Origin: Solibacillus ferritrahens
Lineage (GTDB): Bacteria > Bacillota > Bacilli > Bacillales_A > Planococcaceae
Length of the DNA: 64,000 bases
NCBI RefSeq assembly: GCF_037027585.1
Contig: NZ_JAXCLE010000005.1
Span: forward strand, 62,001 to 126,000
Direction: 5' to 3'
Numbering within the stretch: the stretch's first letter is position 1; each line of letters opens with the position of its first letter. Under the pieces are notes generated by a model. The model did not search any database and was not told where the DNA came from. It saw nothing but the letters and a program-made list of their open reading frames with translations. A program made the position numbers and the translations under genes. Below are positions 1 through 8,793 of this stretch, one piece after another.

Positions 1-507
1 GTTTAACGTTACTTCTAATGTTTTTTCATCGATTACGTTAATTGCCACATCTTCAGCAGTACCAACTCCGTTATTATATTCTTCTGCTCCTTTAATAGGG
101 TAAAGGATTGTAGAATATTCAGACGCATTTTCCGGATTCAATGCCCATTTCCATGCATAGGCAAAATCTTCTGCTGTTACTTTTTCACCATTTGACCATT
201 GTGCGTCACGTAAAGTGAATGTGTAAGTTAAAAGATCATCCGAAACTTTATAATCTTCAGCGGCAGCTAGAACTGGCTCACCTTCGACCATTGTTGTTAA
301 ACCTTCAAATGTGCTTTCTAAAATCGCACCAGAAGTGGTATCTGAAGCTAATTGAGGATGCAATGAAGGTGGCTCAGAAGTGATTAGTAAATCTAATTCT
401 TTTTCGCCGTCTCCAGATGATGTTGTTTCTTCTCCTCCACATGCTGCTAATAATGCAGATAATGAAAGTGCTGTAGCAGTCAATGCGACCTTTTTATTAC
501 GTTTCAT
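1..507 (-). CDS. oligopeptide ABC transporter substrate-binding lipoprotein (OppA-like), 5' part only
   Basis: This is the N-terminal 169 residues of a family 5 extracellular solute-binding protein; the gene continues beyond base 1. The protein starts MKRNKKVALTATAL, followed by a lipoprotein signal peptide with the lipobox LLAAC, so it should be tethered to the outer face of the membrane by Cys23. The next segment contains the SEPPSLHPQLASD stretch and the TFTLRDAQWSNGEKVTAEDF stretch typical of peptide-binding OppA proteins. It would capture peptides for an Opp/App permease. The start at 507 is supported by an AGGAGG ribosome site at about 514-519 on the minus strand. No permease gene is visible in the window, so whether it is an orphan binding protein cannot be said. 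Confidence 0.9.
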   Translation of the reverse strand, partial: MKRNKKVALTATALSLSALLAACGGEETTSSGDGEKELDLLITSEPPSLHPQLASDTTSGAILESTFEGLTTMVEGEPVLAAAEDYKVSDDLLTYTFTLRDAQWSNGEKVTAEDFAYAWKWALNPENASEYSTILYPIKGAEEYNNGVGTAEDVAINVIDEKTLEVTLN

Positions 508-861
508 AAATAAACCTCCTAGAAAATCATGTAAATTAAATTTTCTGATAATTTTTTGATGCGTTATTTTAATATATCAGAATATTAATAAGAAATATAT
601 ACTAGATTTAAAATATTAAATAGATACTAATAAATCAAATAATTAAGAAAATTTGTAATCATTTCACTATAATAAAATATTATTCAAGTAAAATATTTAT
701 GTGGTTTAAAATTCTTAAAAGTATTAAAAATTTGCTGTTTTATGTAACTTGTTTTGAAAATTCTAAATTGTGTTATTATGTAACAATTTTGACACATAAA
801 ACTTTCCTTTTCTCTTTAAAAAGTGCAAAATAGAAGAGAGAATTTGAAAGGTGAGATATAT
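508..861. other. AT-rich divergent intergenic region
   Basis: The region separates the divergently read binding protein and thioredoxin-like gene and must hold both promoters. It is very AT-rich. A TTGAAA (754-759) and a TATTAT (774-779) are present, but their spacing is short, so the promoter call is weak. No RNA element, repeat or small gene with a good ribosome site was recognised. Confidence 0.4.
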
Positions 862-1419
862 ATGAAAAGAGAACAACAATATTTTGAAGAGAGCACATCG
901 ATGAAAGAATATATGGATGCAATGTCTCAGCTGAAAGAACAAAGCTTTGCTATTTATGAGCGCTTTGAACTGCCGGAAGATGCAGCTTTCATTGAAAAGT
1001 TGCATAATGCCAATGTCCATATTTTAGCGATTACGGAAGACTGGTGCGGTGATGCAATGATTAACAACCCTATCATTCGCAAAGTAGCGGAAGCAGCAGA
1101 TGTAGAAATTCGTACGGCATTACGTGATGCGGATACAGATTTGATCGACCGTTATTTAACAAATGGTGGGCGTGCTATTCCAATGTATTTAATTTTAAAT
1201 GAATCCGGGGAAGTCATTACAACTTGGGGACCGCGCGCACCACAATTACAACAGCTTGTAACGGATATGCGTGCAACTTTGCCGGTGAAGGAAGATCCAA
1301 CATTTGAAGATGCACAAAAAGAATTATACGAAAACATGCGCAAACAATATGTAGAAAACGCACAGCTTTGGAGCTACGTATACGAAGATTTCAAGAAGAA
1401 AGTAAATGCAGTTTTATAA
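862..1419 (+). CDS. thioredoxin-family protein
   Basis: A 185-residue soluble protein of the thioredoxin family common in Bacillus-group bacteria. The active-site region reads AITEDWCGDAMINNP, so the first redox cysteine (Cys62) is present but the second position of a CxxC is replaced. The cis-proline region RAIPMYL is intact. A one-cysteine site argues against a classical disulfide reductase and leaves the substrate unknown. The ATG at 862 is chosen over an upstream in-frame ATG at 823 because GAAAGGTGAG lies directly before it. A terminator follows at 1439-1473, and the gene appears monocistronic. Confidence 0.8.
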   Translation: MKREQQYFEESTSMKEYMDAMSQLKEQSFAIYERFELPEDAAFIEKLHNANVHILAITEDWCGDAMINNPIIRKVAEAADVEIRTALRDADTDLIDRYLTNGGRAIPMYLILNESGEVITTWGPRAPQLQQLVTDMRATLPVKEDPTFEDAQKELYENMRKQYVENAQLWSYVYEDFKKKVNAVL

Positions 1420-1438
1420 TATTTCTGTGTTAAAAGGG

Positions 1439-1473
1439 AGTTCTTACTATATAATTATAGTAGGAACTTTTTT
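1439..1473 (+). terminator. rho-independent terminator
   Basis: A perfect 13-bp stem (AGTTCTTACTATA with TATAGTAGGAACT) is followed by a T run. It closes the thioredoxin-like gene. Confidence 0.85.
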
Positions 1474-1587
1474 CTATTTTAAACGTATTATTGAAGAGAT
1501 AAGCGAATAACTATGGTTGCTTTTGTAAAACATTGAGAAGTATACTTTGAACAGAATGAAAATTAAACTAATCAGGATGAGATCAAA

Positions 1588-2505
1588 ATGAGAAGAGCAA
1601 GAATTATATATAACCCAACTTCTGGTAGAGAGGCATTTAAAAAGCACCTCCCTGAAGTATTAGAAAAATTAGAGAGAGCGGGCTACGAAACTTCCTGTCA
1701 TGCGACAACTTGTGAAGGGGATGCCAGAGAAGCTGCATTAGAGGCAGTACGCCGTGAATTTGACGTAGTGATTGCAGTTGGTGGAGACGGAACATTAAAT
1801 GAGGTAGTGGCAGGTATTAGCCAATGCGAAAAACGTCCAAAGCTCGGGTTAATACCGATGGGGACGACCAATGACTTTGCACGTGCGGTACATATACCGC
1901 GAAATGTAGAAGATGCGCTTGATATTATAATTGCCGGGGATACTATACCAGTTGATGTCGGTATTTTAAATGAGGACCGCTATTTCATTAATATTGCTGC
2001 AGGTGGTCGTATTACCGAGCTGACTTATGAAGTACCGAGTAAAATGAAAACATTGCTTGGACAAATGGCTTATTATTTAAAAGCGATTGAAATGATTCCT
2101 TCAATTAAAGCGACACATATGAGAATTGAAATGGATGAAGAAGTGTTTGAAGGAAATGCCATGATGTTTTTATGTGGGTTAACGAATTCAGTTGGCGGCT
2201 TTGAGAAAATTGCTCCAGATGCATCAATCAATGATGGTCTGTTTACAGTCATGATTTTAAAGGAATGCAATATTGCAGATTTCATACGAATTGCATCACT
2301 TGCTTTACGCGGTGAACATTTATCGGATGAGCGCCTCATCTACCGGAAGGCAAGCCGGGTTTCCGTAACTTCTGAACAGGAAGTTCACCTAAATTTAGAT
2401 GGCGAGTACGGCGGAGATGCACCTGCAAAATTCCAAAACTTAAAACGCCATATTGAAGTATTTGTGCCAATTGATGAATTACAGGAAATCGATGCACAAA
2501 AATAA
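1588..2505 (+). CDS. dagK: diacylglycerol kinase (lipid kinase)
   Basis: A 305-residue DagK/YerQ-type enzyme that phosphorylates diacylglycerol released by lipoteichoic acid synthesis, returning it to phosphatidic acid. The diacylglycerol kinase catalytic motif GGDGTLNEV is at residues 65-73, preceded by the NPTSG nucleotide-binding turn (9-13) and followed by GTTNDFAR. Length is normal for the family. In Bacillus subtilis dagK sits next to the rRNA methyltransferase gene yefA/rlmCD. Here the same pair is kept but a chemotaxis receptor gene on the opposite strand has come between them. Confidence 0.93.
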   Translation: MRRARIIYNPTSGREAFKKHLPEVLEKLERAGYETSCHATTCEGDAREAALEAVRREFDVVIAVGGDGTLNEVVAGISQCEKRPKLGLIPMGTTNDFARAVHIPRNVEDALDIIIAGDTIPVDVGILNEDRYFINIAAGGRITELTYEVPSKMKTLLGQMAYYLKAIEMIPSIKATHMRIEMDEEVFEGNAMMFLCGLTNSVGGFEKIAPDASINDGLFTVMILKECNIADFIRIASLALRGEHLSDERLIYRKASRVSVTSEQEVHLNLDGEYGGDAPAKFQNLKRHIEVFVPIDELQEIDAQK

Positions 2506-2516
2506 CCGATTTAGCC

Positions 2517-2556
2517 AAACTTACGAGGGTTGTGGATACCCTTGTAAGTTTCTTTT
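2517..2556 (+). terminator. terminator after dagK
   Basis: The arms AAACTTACGAGGGT and ACCCTTGTAAGTTT pair with one mismatch and are followed by a T-rich tract. Confidence 0.75.
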
Positions 2557-2596
2557 ATGTTGAGGAGGCTTAAGGGTAGGGGAGGGAGAAGTTAAT

Positions 2597-2716
2597 ACTT
2601 CTAATAAATCCTTTATATTTTCTAATATCTTATTGGAATGTGCTAATATGTGAAATCGTTTTTCTAATATCTCTTTTACATTTTCAAATAAATAATGTGA
2701 TTGTTCTAATATCCAT
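2597..2716. repeat. short dispersed CTAATAT motifs
   Basis: The core CTAATA(T) recurs five times in about 120 bases (near 2601, 2625, 2649, 2665 and 2707), mostly as TTCTAATATC, with uneven spacing of roughly 16 to 42 bases. There is no conserved long unit and no gene here. It may be a degenerate intergenic repeat of this genome. Confidence 0.4.
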
Positions 2717-2734
2717 GTTGCCTAACATAAAAAA

Positions 2735-2778
2735 CAGCCCTTCTCTTAACAGGTATATTGTTAAGAAAAGGGCTTTTA
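2735..2778 (-). terminator. terminator of the chemotaxis receptor
   Basis: An AGCCCTT/AAGGGCT stem continues through TCTTAACA/TGTTAAGA with a short loop. Runs of A on the left and T on the right would allow it to work in both directions. Confidence 0.8.
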
Positions 2779-4464
2779 TTACAAGTTAAATTTATTCATG
2801 CTCTGCTGCAGTTGTGTGGCTTGTTCTGCTAACTGTTTTGATAGCTCTTCCATTTGTAAAACGACTTCTGCTTGAAGTTTAGTAGCATCTGCTACTTTTT
2901 CAACATTAGCGGTTGTTTTTTCAGTACCGTGTGAAATTTCGATTACCGATGCAGAAACCTCTTCGGAACTTGCGGAAATCTGTTGCGAAGTTGCAGAAAT
3001 ATGTTCGACACGTTCTGACATCGTATGAATGTTATTCGTAATCGAATGGAATGCTTGACCAGCACGATCAATAACGATGACACCATCATTCGCACAGTGA
3101 AGGCTATTTTCTACTGCTTCACTCATATTTTGAGTGTTGGATTGAATATTCTCGATTAATATAGCTATGCTACTAGCGGAATTTTTAGATTGCTCCGCAA
3201 GTTTTCTTACCTCATCTGCCACGACCGCAAAACCTTTACCATGCTCGCCTGCTCTTGCTGCTTCAATTGCTGCATTTAGAGCGAGTAAGTTCGTTTGGTC
3301 AGCAATATTAGTAATTGCGTTCGTAATTGTACTAATTTGTTCGGATTGCTCGATTAATGCATTCGAAAGCTTAGAAATTGATTGGGTAGATTCATATACT
3401 GTTTGCATTTGCTGTGTTGCTTCGTCAATAATTTTCACGCCATCAGAGGAAGCCTGTGCCAAAGTGACAGAACCGCTATGAAGGTCTTGGGTAGCTACAG
3501 CAATAGAATTAATTCCTTGAGTAGTTTCATCAACAGCAAGTGCACTTTCACTTGCTCCGACTGTCATTGTTTCAGCTGTTTTTGCTGTATGTGTAATTAG
3601 CTTATTAATTTGGGCTGTTTCCGACGAAATTGTATGGCTATTTTTCTTGAGTGCATCGGCAGAGGTGCTAAGTTGATCAGAATTTTTTTGAATGCTAACT
3701 AGCAGTTCTTCAAAATTATGCTGTAATAAAGTAAATGCTCTTGAAAGCATTCCCAGTTCATCTTTTGTTTTAATTGGCTTATGCGCAACTTTTAGATTGC
3801 CGTTTGCAATTTCCTCTAAGTCTTTTGTAATAACTTGAAGAGGTGATGTAATACCACGCTTCGTATACATCATGTAAAGTATAATAACTACAATTGTTAT
3901 AAGTATGAAAATAACTGACAAAATAGTAGAAAATGAAATCATACTTTGAGTGCTATCGACCATATTATCTAATTCGATATTTTCAATTTGCTCAATTTTT
4001 TCCGCCAACTCACTTATAAATGAACTTGTATATGTATAGTCACCACTTACTAGTGTAAGTGCGGAGGAAATATCTCGTTCCTGTACGGCTGAAGTAATTT
4101 GACTGATTTGTTGTATAAGGGTCTCTGACTGAGTTTTTATGTTATTAATAATAGAAGTCGCTTCTGGTAATGTATTTGCACTTTGTACTTCGTCAATTAA
4201 TCGTACTAAGTGTGACGTATGATCTGTTACCAAATCCAAGTTTTTTTGGGAAGGATCTACTGTATAAGCACGAGCATATATCTCTTGGGACAGTAAGTTT
4301 TGCTGTATTTCGTTAATACGCTGAACTTGGGCCATTTGTACGTCTACAGCTTTAGAAACTTCATCGCCAATTCGATAAAATTGCATAGTAGCAAACCCAA
4401 TCGATAGAAGCAGTAATGTTCCAATTATAATGAAGCCAACATTGAGTTTTTTTCGAACCGACAT
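2779..4464 (-). CDS. methyl-accepting chemotaxis protein, four-helix sensor type
   Basis: A 561-residue transmembrane chemoreceptor. TM1 covers about residues 9-28, an extracellular all-helical sensor (4HB-like, about 30-180) follows, TM2 is the hydrophobic run near 183-206, then a HAMP domain and the methyl-accepting coiled coil. The signalling tip has the highly conserved GKGFAVVADEVRKLAEQS. It would relay an unknown signal to CheW/CheA; the ligand cannot be predicted. It is a stand-alone gene inserted between dagK and rlmCD on the opposite strand. Confidence 0.93.
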   Translation of the reverse strand: MSVRKKLNVGFIIIGTLLLLSIGFATMQFYRIGDEVSKAVDVQMAQVQRINEIQQNLLSQEIYARAYTVDPSQKNLDLVTDHTSHLVRLIDEVQSANTLPEATSIINNIKTQSETLIQQISQITSAVQERDISSALTLVSGDYTYTSSFISELAEKIEQIENIELDNMVDSTQSMISFSTILSVIFILITIVVIILYMMYTKRGITSPLQVITKDLEEIANGNLKVAHKPIKTKDELGMLSRAFTLLQHNFEELLVSIQKNSDQLSTSADALKKNSHTISSETAQINKLITHTAKTAETMTVGASESALAVDETTQGINSIAVATQDLHSGSVTLAQASSDGVKIIDEATQQMQTVYESTQSISKLSNALIEQSEQISTITNAITNIADQTNLLALNAAIEAARAGEHGKGFAVVADEVRKLAEQSKNSASSIAILIENIQSNTQNMSEAVENSLHCANDGVIVIDRAGQAFHSITNNIHTMSERVEHISATSQQISASSEEVSASVIEISHGTEKTTANVEKVADATKLQAEVVLQMEELSKQLAEQATQLQQSMNKFNL

Positions 4465-4650
4465 AATTTTGGTCTCCTTTTGGTTAATATTTCTAATATT
4501 CCTATTAGCTAAATTATATAGATAATTATTGTAGAATTCTATACCAAAAGTAATAAAAACAATTGAGGGAAATTAGTAGAAAGTATAATGAGTGCAAATT
4601 ATGAGGTGCATGGTACAATATAGAGATTGAATTGAGAGGAAGAACAGAAT

Positions 4651-6018
4651 ATGTCAGTACCAATTAAAAAAAATGATCGTACAACCGTTTATATAGAAGA
4701 TTTAACACATGATGGGAATGGCGTTGCAAAAATTGACGGCTATCCTTTATTTATTCAAGGTGTACTTCCGGGAGAGACTGCAGAAGTGCATGTATTAAAA
4801 ACTTTAAAAAATTACGGCTTTGCCAAAGTAATCAAATTACTTGATAAGTCTGCTGACCGTGTCGAAGCACCTTGTGTATATTTTGCACAATGCGGTGGCT
4901 GTCAATTGCAACACCTTTCATATGAAGGTCAATTAAAGTGGAAACAAAACATGGTCGCAAACGTTATGAAGCGTTTAGGGAAAATTGATGCACCTGTCCA
5001 TCCAGTTAAAGGGATGGAAGAGCCATGGAATTACCGTAACAAATCCCAAATTCCTTTCGCACAAAATGAAGCAGGGCAGATGGTGGCAGGCTTTTATAAA
5101 ACGAAGTCACACTCAATCGTGGATATGGAGCGCTGCTTAATCCAAACAGGGGAAGCAGACACTGTAATGGCTGATTTAAAACGAGAATTGGATGTATTAG
5201 GGGTTCGTCCATATGATGAAAAATCGCATCAAGGCATGCTTCGTCATGTTGTCGTACGTAAAGGCCGTGCTACTGGCGAAGTAATGGTTGTACTTGTGAC
5301 GAAGGCTAAAAAGTTTCCGCAGGCGAGTGCGGTAATTAAAAAAGTCCGTGAGCTTATACCAAATGTTACATCCATTGTTCAAAATGTAAATGGTGAAAAA
5401 ACAAATGTGATTTTCGGTAATGAAACATTTACACTTTGGGGCAAGGATACAATTGAAGATACAATTGGCAATGTCCGTTTTGAAATTTCGGCACGCTCAT
5501 TTTATCAGGTAAATCCTGTTCAAACAGAGGTACTGTATAAACAGGCGCTGGACTATGCACAATTGACTGGAGACGAGCGCGTAATTGATGCCTATTGCGG
5601 AATCGGTTCAATTTCACTATTTTTAGCGCAAAAGGCAGGACATGTCATGGGTGTTGAAATTGTCGAGCAAGCGATTGAAGATGCCAAACGAAATGCTGAA
5701 CTGAACGGCTTCACGAACACATACTTCGAAGCAGGACCTGCAGAGGAAGTCATCCCACGTTGGTATAAAGAAGGCAAAGAGGCAGATGTATTAGTAGTAG
5801 ATCCACCACGTAAAGGCTGCGATGAAGCACTACTGAATACAATTATCGAACAAAAACCTAAGCGTGTTGTGTATGTGTCCTGCAACCCAGCAACACTTGC
5901 CCGCGATCTTCGTATTTTAGAAGATGGTGGCTATAAAACGCAAGAAGTGCAACCGGTTGATATGTTCCCGCATACGACACATTGTGAATGCTGTGCATGG
6001 CTTGAACTAGCTGACTAA
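4651..6018 (+). CDS. rlmCD: 23S rRNA (uracil-5-)-methyltransferase RlmCD
   Basis: A 455-residue RumA/TrmA-family enzyme that makes m5U in 23S rRNA using SAM. An N-terminal TRAM domain (about 1-60) is followed by the iron-sulfur cysteines C75, C81, C84 and C162. The Rossmann methyltransferase domain has DAYCGIGSISLFLAQ and the catalytic cysteine C411 in YVSCNPATLARDL. The C-terminus (THCECCAWLELAD) is complete. The last 50 or so bases of this gene recur, diverged, at 15026-15082 and 16796-16855, which marks it as the attachment site of the island that follows. The 3' end of rumA/rlmCD is a known insertion site for integrative elements in Firmicutes. Confidence 0.93.
   Translation: MSVPIKKNDRTTVYIEDLTHDGNGVAKIDGYPLFIQGVLPGETAEVHVLKTLKNYGFAKVIKLLDKSADRVEAPCVYFAQCGGCQLQHLSYEGQLKWKQNMVANVMKRLGKIDAPVHPVKGMEEPWNYRNKSQIPFAQNEAGQMVAGFYKTKSHSIVDMERCLIQTGEADTVMADLKRELDVLGVRPYDEKSHQGMLRHVVVRKGRATGEVMVVLVTKAKKFPQASAVIKKVRELIPNVTSIVQNVNGEKTNVIFGNETFTLWGKDTIEDTIGNVRFEISARSFYQVNPVQTEVLYKQALDYAQLTGDERVIDAYCGIGSISLFLAQKAGHVMGVEIVEQAIEDAKRNAELNGFTNTYFEAGPAEEVIPRWYKEGKEADVLVVDPPRKGCDEALLNTIIEQKPKRVVYVSCNPATLARDLRILEDGGYKTQEVQPVDMFPHTTHCECCAWLELAD
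5962..6018 (+). other. left attachment region at the rlmCD 3' end (att-like)
   Basis: The last codons of rlmCD share blocks such as ACATTGTGAA and TGGCTTGAACTAGC with 15040-15082, about 9 kb away, in the same orientation. Everything between behaves like inserted DNA and includes a serine recombinase. The exact crossover dinucleotide cannot be assigned from one sequence. Confidence 0.65.
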
Positions 6019-6025
6019 TCTTTAT

Positions 6026-6154
6026 TTAAGCGTGTTTTTCAACGTACGCTTTATTAGGATGTGTCTTTGATATATCTAACTTAATATTTGTCGAAACATA
6101 AAAAGCAGACGGTTTAGAAGTGCGATAATGCACCTCTAATTGACCGTCTGCTTT
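6026..6154 (-). pseudogene. detached C-terminal tail of a serine recombinase
   Basis: Read on the minus strand this segment is an open 42-codon tail starting KADGQLEVHYRTSKPSAFYV and ending THPNKAYVEKHA-stop, seven bases from the rlmCD stop. Its first 21 codons match the end of the intact recombinase at 7291-8793 almost base for base, while the rest is absent from that gene. The copy at 15088-15216 differs mainly at third codon positions, which indicates past selection as protein. It looks like the original end of the recombinase, now separated from the body of the gene by the cassette at 6161-7176. It has no start of its own. Confidence 0.65.
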
Positions 6155-6157
6155 TTT
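6093..6157. repeat. 63-bp hairpin repeat, copy A
   Basis: The block starts with GAAACATA, then the arm AAAAGCAGACGGT (6101-6113), an inner TTAGAAGTGC...CACCTCTAA stem-loop, and the closing arm ACCGTCTGCTTTT (6143-6155). Copy B (7313-7375) differs at only one or two bases, and copy C (15155-15217) at a few. Copies A and B flank the toxin/immunity-like pair as direct repeats. The hairpin with T tract may also stop transcription from both sides. Confidence 0.85.
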
Positions 6158-6160
6158 ATT

Positions 6161-6736
6161 TTAATAAAAACTTAGCTCTAGATTATTTGATGAATTATTT
6201 TTTCTTAGCTTATTTGCAGGATCATTTATTGAGATTTTACTTATGGTGGTTTCAGAGTTCAAATGCGATTGAATAGACAAATCTAACATAATGGGTTCGT
6301 AGGACATTTCTATAGGATTATTAGTACAAATTTCAAATTCATCGTAATCCTTATCTAATATTCCTGCGAAATTATATGTGTGATTAAAGTCATCAGTAAT
6401 ACCGGAGTCTACTCTATTAAGCAATTCAATAAAGGAGTCTAAATATCCCTCATAATAAAACTTCGGATTATCAATTGTGAATACTAATTTATCCAAATAT
6501 GTTACGTGTTCAAAATCTTCTGGAGAGTATTCTTTGCTAATGTATTTATCGTTTATCCAGTCACTATAAGAAATATCTGGGGAGTGGAAATTAAGTTCTT
6601 TGAAGTTACAGAGAAGATCTACATCGCTCATTATAATCCGAACAGAAGAATTATTTTTTACAATATCATGAATCTTTGCGCCGGATAGATTCACAGCTAT
6701 ATAGAATTGATTTTCTTTTAATTTGATAGTATTCAT
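6161..6736 (-). CDS. unknown protein, immunity-like
   Basis: A 191-residue acidic soluble protein that I do not recognise as a named family. It has no signal peptide or membrane segment. The start has a strong AAAGGAGG site. It lies 20 bases downstream of the methyltransferase-like gene and is probably cotranscribed with it. The stretch DEFEICTNNPIE recurs in a truncated homologue at 15261-15489. Small acidic proteins placed directly after a small enzyme-like protein in mobile islands are often immunity proteins for polymorphic toxins. That role is inferred from context, not from a motif. Confidence 0.6.
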   Translation of the reverse strand: MNTIKLKENQFYIAVNLSGAKIHDIVKNNSSVRIIMSDVDLLCNFKELNFHSPDISYSDWINDKYISKEYSPEDFEHVTYLDKLVFTIDNPKFYYEGYLDSFIELLNRVDSGITDDFNHTYNFAGILDKDYDEFEICTNNPIEMSYEPIMLDLSIQSHLNSETTISKISINDPANKLRKNNSSNNLELSFY

Positions 6737-6756
6737 AACTTTAACCTCCTTTTGAA

Positions 6757-7176
6757 CTATTTTTTCCTTAAAACAATTTGTTTTAAGGTATGATTCGGTA
6801 TTCGTTGCCCTTCAGTATGCTTAGAATGCCAAAATTCACTATGACAATGTTGTGTTTTACTAACTGTTATGAATCCTAATTCTTCCAAAGAGCTTTCTTG
6901 TGCATACCATACTTCACCAAAATAAGAATTATTAAAAGTACCAGTTATGATTAAAAGTCCATTTCTTTTTAAGATATCATATGCTGGGGTTCTTAATGGA
7001 TAGTACTTATATGGTGAAAGCATAAAAATCATATCTACTGTTTTTTCTTCGTAGTACTGATCTAACTCATATGCACTAATATCTTTTATGGAATCATCAG
7101 AAAGCTGTTTGTCATTGTCGATATTTTCAGCGTAATTGAATTTTTTAGTACCACAGCCAATATTAAGTATCAACAA
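6757..7176 (-). CDS. small SAM-methyltransferase-like protein, possible orphan toxin domain
   Basis: A 139-residue protein with a TTG start, preceded at seven bases by GGAGGT. The N-terminus LILNIGCGTKK matches motif I of class I SAM-dependent methyltransferases, and DMIFMLSPYKYYPL plus RNGLLIITGTF fit the later strands of that fold. It is half the usual length and has no target-recognition domain. Similar short Rossmann domains occur as C-terminal toxin modules of polymorphic toxins, and the adjacent gene could be its immunity partner. A catabolic or modification role is equally possible. It lies between the 63-bp direct repeats A and B. Confidence 0.5.
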   Translation of the reverse strand: MLILNIGCGTKKFNYAENIDNDKQLSDDSIKDISAYELDQYYEEKTVDMIFMLSPYKYYPLRTPAYDILKRNGLLIITGTFNNSYFGEVWYAQESSLEELGFITVSKTQHCHSEFWHSKHTEGQRIPNHTLKQIVLRKK

Positions 7177-7290
7177 ATTATTTACCTCCGATATCCACTA
7201 ATTACTTTTTATGGATATTATATAATAAATGATACTTAAAAACAGTATTTCCCCTAAAAAATGTAATTTAATCATTTTTTAATGGAGTTC

Positions 7291-8793
7291 CTATTTGGTA
7301 ATAGTTAATATTGAAACATAAAAAGCAGACGGTTTAGAAGTGCGATAATGCACCTCTAATTGGCCGTCTGCTTTTACTTTTATTACTTTAATGAAGCGAG
7401 CTAAAATTGATGGTGTAATTTCAGTAATCGGTTCATTTATTTTCAGATGCTTTAAAATATATTTCTTTAAATCATCAACACTGCCGTTAGTTGAAGATGC
7501 TTCAAGTTCAAAATCGTTTAGCTGCTGTGTTAACGTAACGATAACAGGATTTATTTTTGCAATCAATCCATCATAGGTATCTTGATCAATTTTATCACTA
7601 ACCAACTTATCTAAGGCTTTGATTTTCTTTTCTTTTAAGTTAGCTATTTCTGTTTGTAGCTTTTTTATTGGAGACACTTGCTGCTTAATTTTCTCTAGCT
7701 TTGAAACAACTAGTTTTTCAACATCACTAGCTGTTAAATGTGAAAAATAAAGTGAGTTGATATCGTTCAACAGTGACTGAATTAAGTCTTTTTCCTTAGG
7801 GCGAAAGTTTTCAGAACAGGCCACTTTGCCATGCTTATTTTGCTTGCCACACACGTAACGATCACGTTTAAATTGCATTCCCGCTCCACAAGTAGCGCAC
7901 TTTAGGAAACCGGTAAATAAGTTTTTACCTTGCTGAGAACGAATGGTTTTACGAGAAGCTATAAGTTGTTGAACTAAGTTGAAGTCAGCTTCAGAAACGA
8001 GAGCTTCATGTGTATTTTCTATAACAATCCATTCTGATTCGGGATTGCTTCTTCTTTTATTATTGCGCGGTGATAACGTAGAAGTTTTACAGCCTACAAA
8101 GCAGCCTATATAAATTTTTCTCGTTAATATTTGACGGACAGTAGAGCCATGCCAAAACTCACCGGCATTTTTATTACCTTTTCTTTTAGCAGGTGTAGGA
8201 ATAACTTCATTTGATAAGGATTTTGCAATAGCATCATGACCACGTCCTGCAATGTACTCTTTAAAGATCCTTTTAACTATTATGTCACTACCATCTGAAG
8301 CCACAGATAATTTACCGTATCTTAAATCATAACCGTATGGAGCCTCATCGAACCGACCAAGCTTTGCTCTAACTTTTGCAGAAGCTTTTACACGTTCACT
8401 TGTTCTTTCGGCTTCCATTTCCGATTGCCAAGTATAAAATCCGAATAGCATATGATTATCTTTGGTTGTATCTATTGCTTTATCTAAAGTTAAAAGATGG
8501 ATATTATTCTGTAATAAAGCATCTCGGAATTCATAAGAGAAAGCGCCGTTGCGTGAAATACGTGACCATTCTTTAGCTAAAACAATATCGAATTTCTTTT
8601 CTTTAGCATCTGCTAATAATTGTTGGATACCTACACGATTTGATTTAGTACCAGACTCTTCGTCTGTATAAACTTTATAAAGCTCCCAGCCTTGTTCGTT
8701 TATATAATTTTCAAAGAGCTTAATTTGTGTTGGAATAGAAGTTTTTTGACTTTCAAAGCCCGTAGATACACGAGCGTATACCGCACATTTCAT
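7291..8793 (-). CDS. large serine recombinase (site-specific integrase)
   Basis: A 500-residue large serine recombinase. The resolvase catalytic domain begins MKCAVYARVS with nucleophile Ser10, and continues with the conserved arginines in ISRNGAFSYEF and EMEAERTSERV. A recombinase domain and a zinc ribbon (CATCGAG...CGKQNKHGKVAC) follow, then a coiled coil near residues 365-420. It would catalyse integration at the rlmCD 3' end. Its last residues after SAFYVS (ILTITK) differ from the longer tail preserved at 6026-6154, so the gene seems to have lost its native end when the neighbouring cassette was acquired. Whether it is still active is unknown; the catalytic parts look intact. It overlaps the preceding 51-codon gene by ATGA. 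Confidence 0.92.
   Translation of the reverse strand: MKCAVYARVSTGFESQKTSIPTQIKLFENYINEQGWELYKVYTDEESGTKSNRVGIQQLLADAKEKKFDIVLAKEWSRISRNGAFSYEFRDALLQNNIHLLTLDKAIDTTKDNHMLFGFYTWQSEMEAERTSERVKASAKVRAKLGRFDEAPYGYDLRYGKLSVASDGSDIIVKRIFKEYIAGRGHDAIAKSLSNEVIPTPAKRKGNKNAGEFWHGSTVRQILTRKIYIGCFVGCKTSTLSPRNNKRRSNPESEWIVIENTHEALVSEADFNLVQQLIASRKTIRSQQGKNLFTGFLKCATCGAGMQFKRDRYVCGKQNKHGKVACSENFRPKEKDLIQSLLNDINSLYFSHLTASDVEKLVVSKLEKIKQQVSPIKKLQTEIANLKEKKIKALDKLVSDKIDQDTYDGLIAKINPVIVTLTQQLNDFELEASSTNGSVDDLKKYILKHLKINEPITEITPSILARFIKVIKVKADGQLEVHYRTSKPSAFYVSILTITK
7313..7375. repeat. 63-bp hairpin repeat, copy B, inside the recombinase 3' end
   Basis: Same block as copy A, with arms at 7321-7332 and 7364-7375. 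Here the recombinase reading frame runs through the whole palindrome, so the hairpin is coding on the minus strand. Homology to copies A and C stops at the GAAACATA on the left and at the arm on the right. Confidence 0.85.

Noticed and set aside
763..1020. 85-codon minus-strand frame
   Set aside because: Antisense to the thioredoxin-like gene and its promoter; no ribosome site.
2597..2716. Repeated CTAATAT motifs as a CRISPR array
   Set aside because: The common core is under 10 bases and spacing is uneven; no cas genes.
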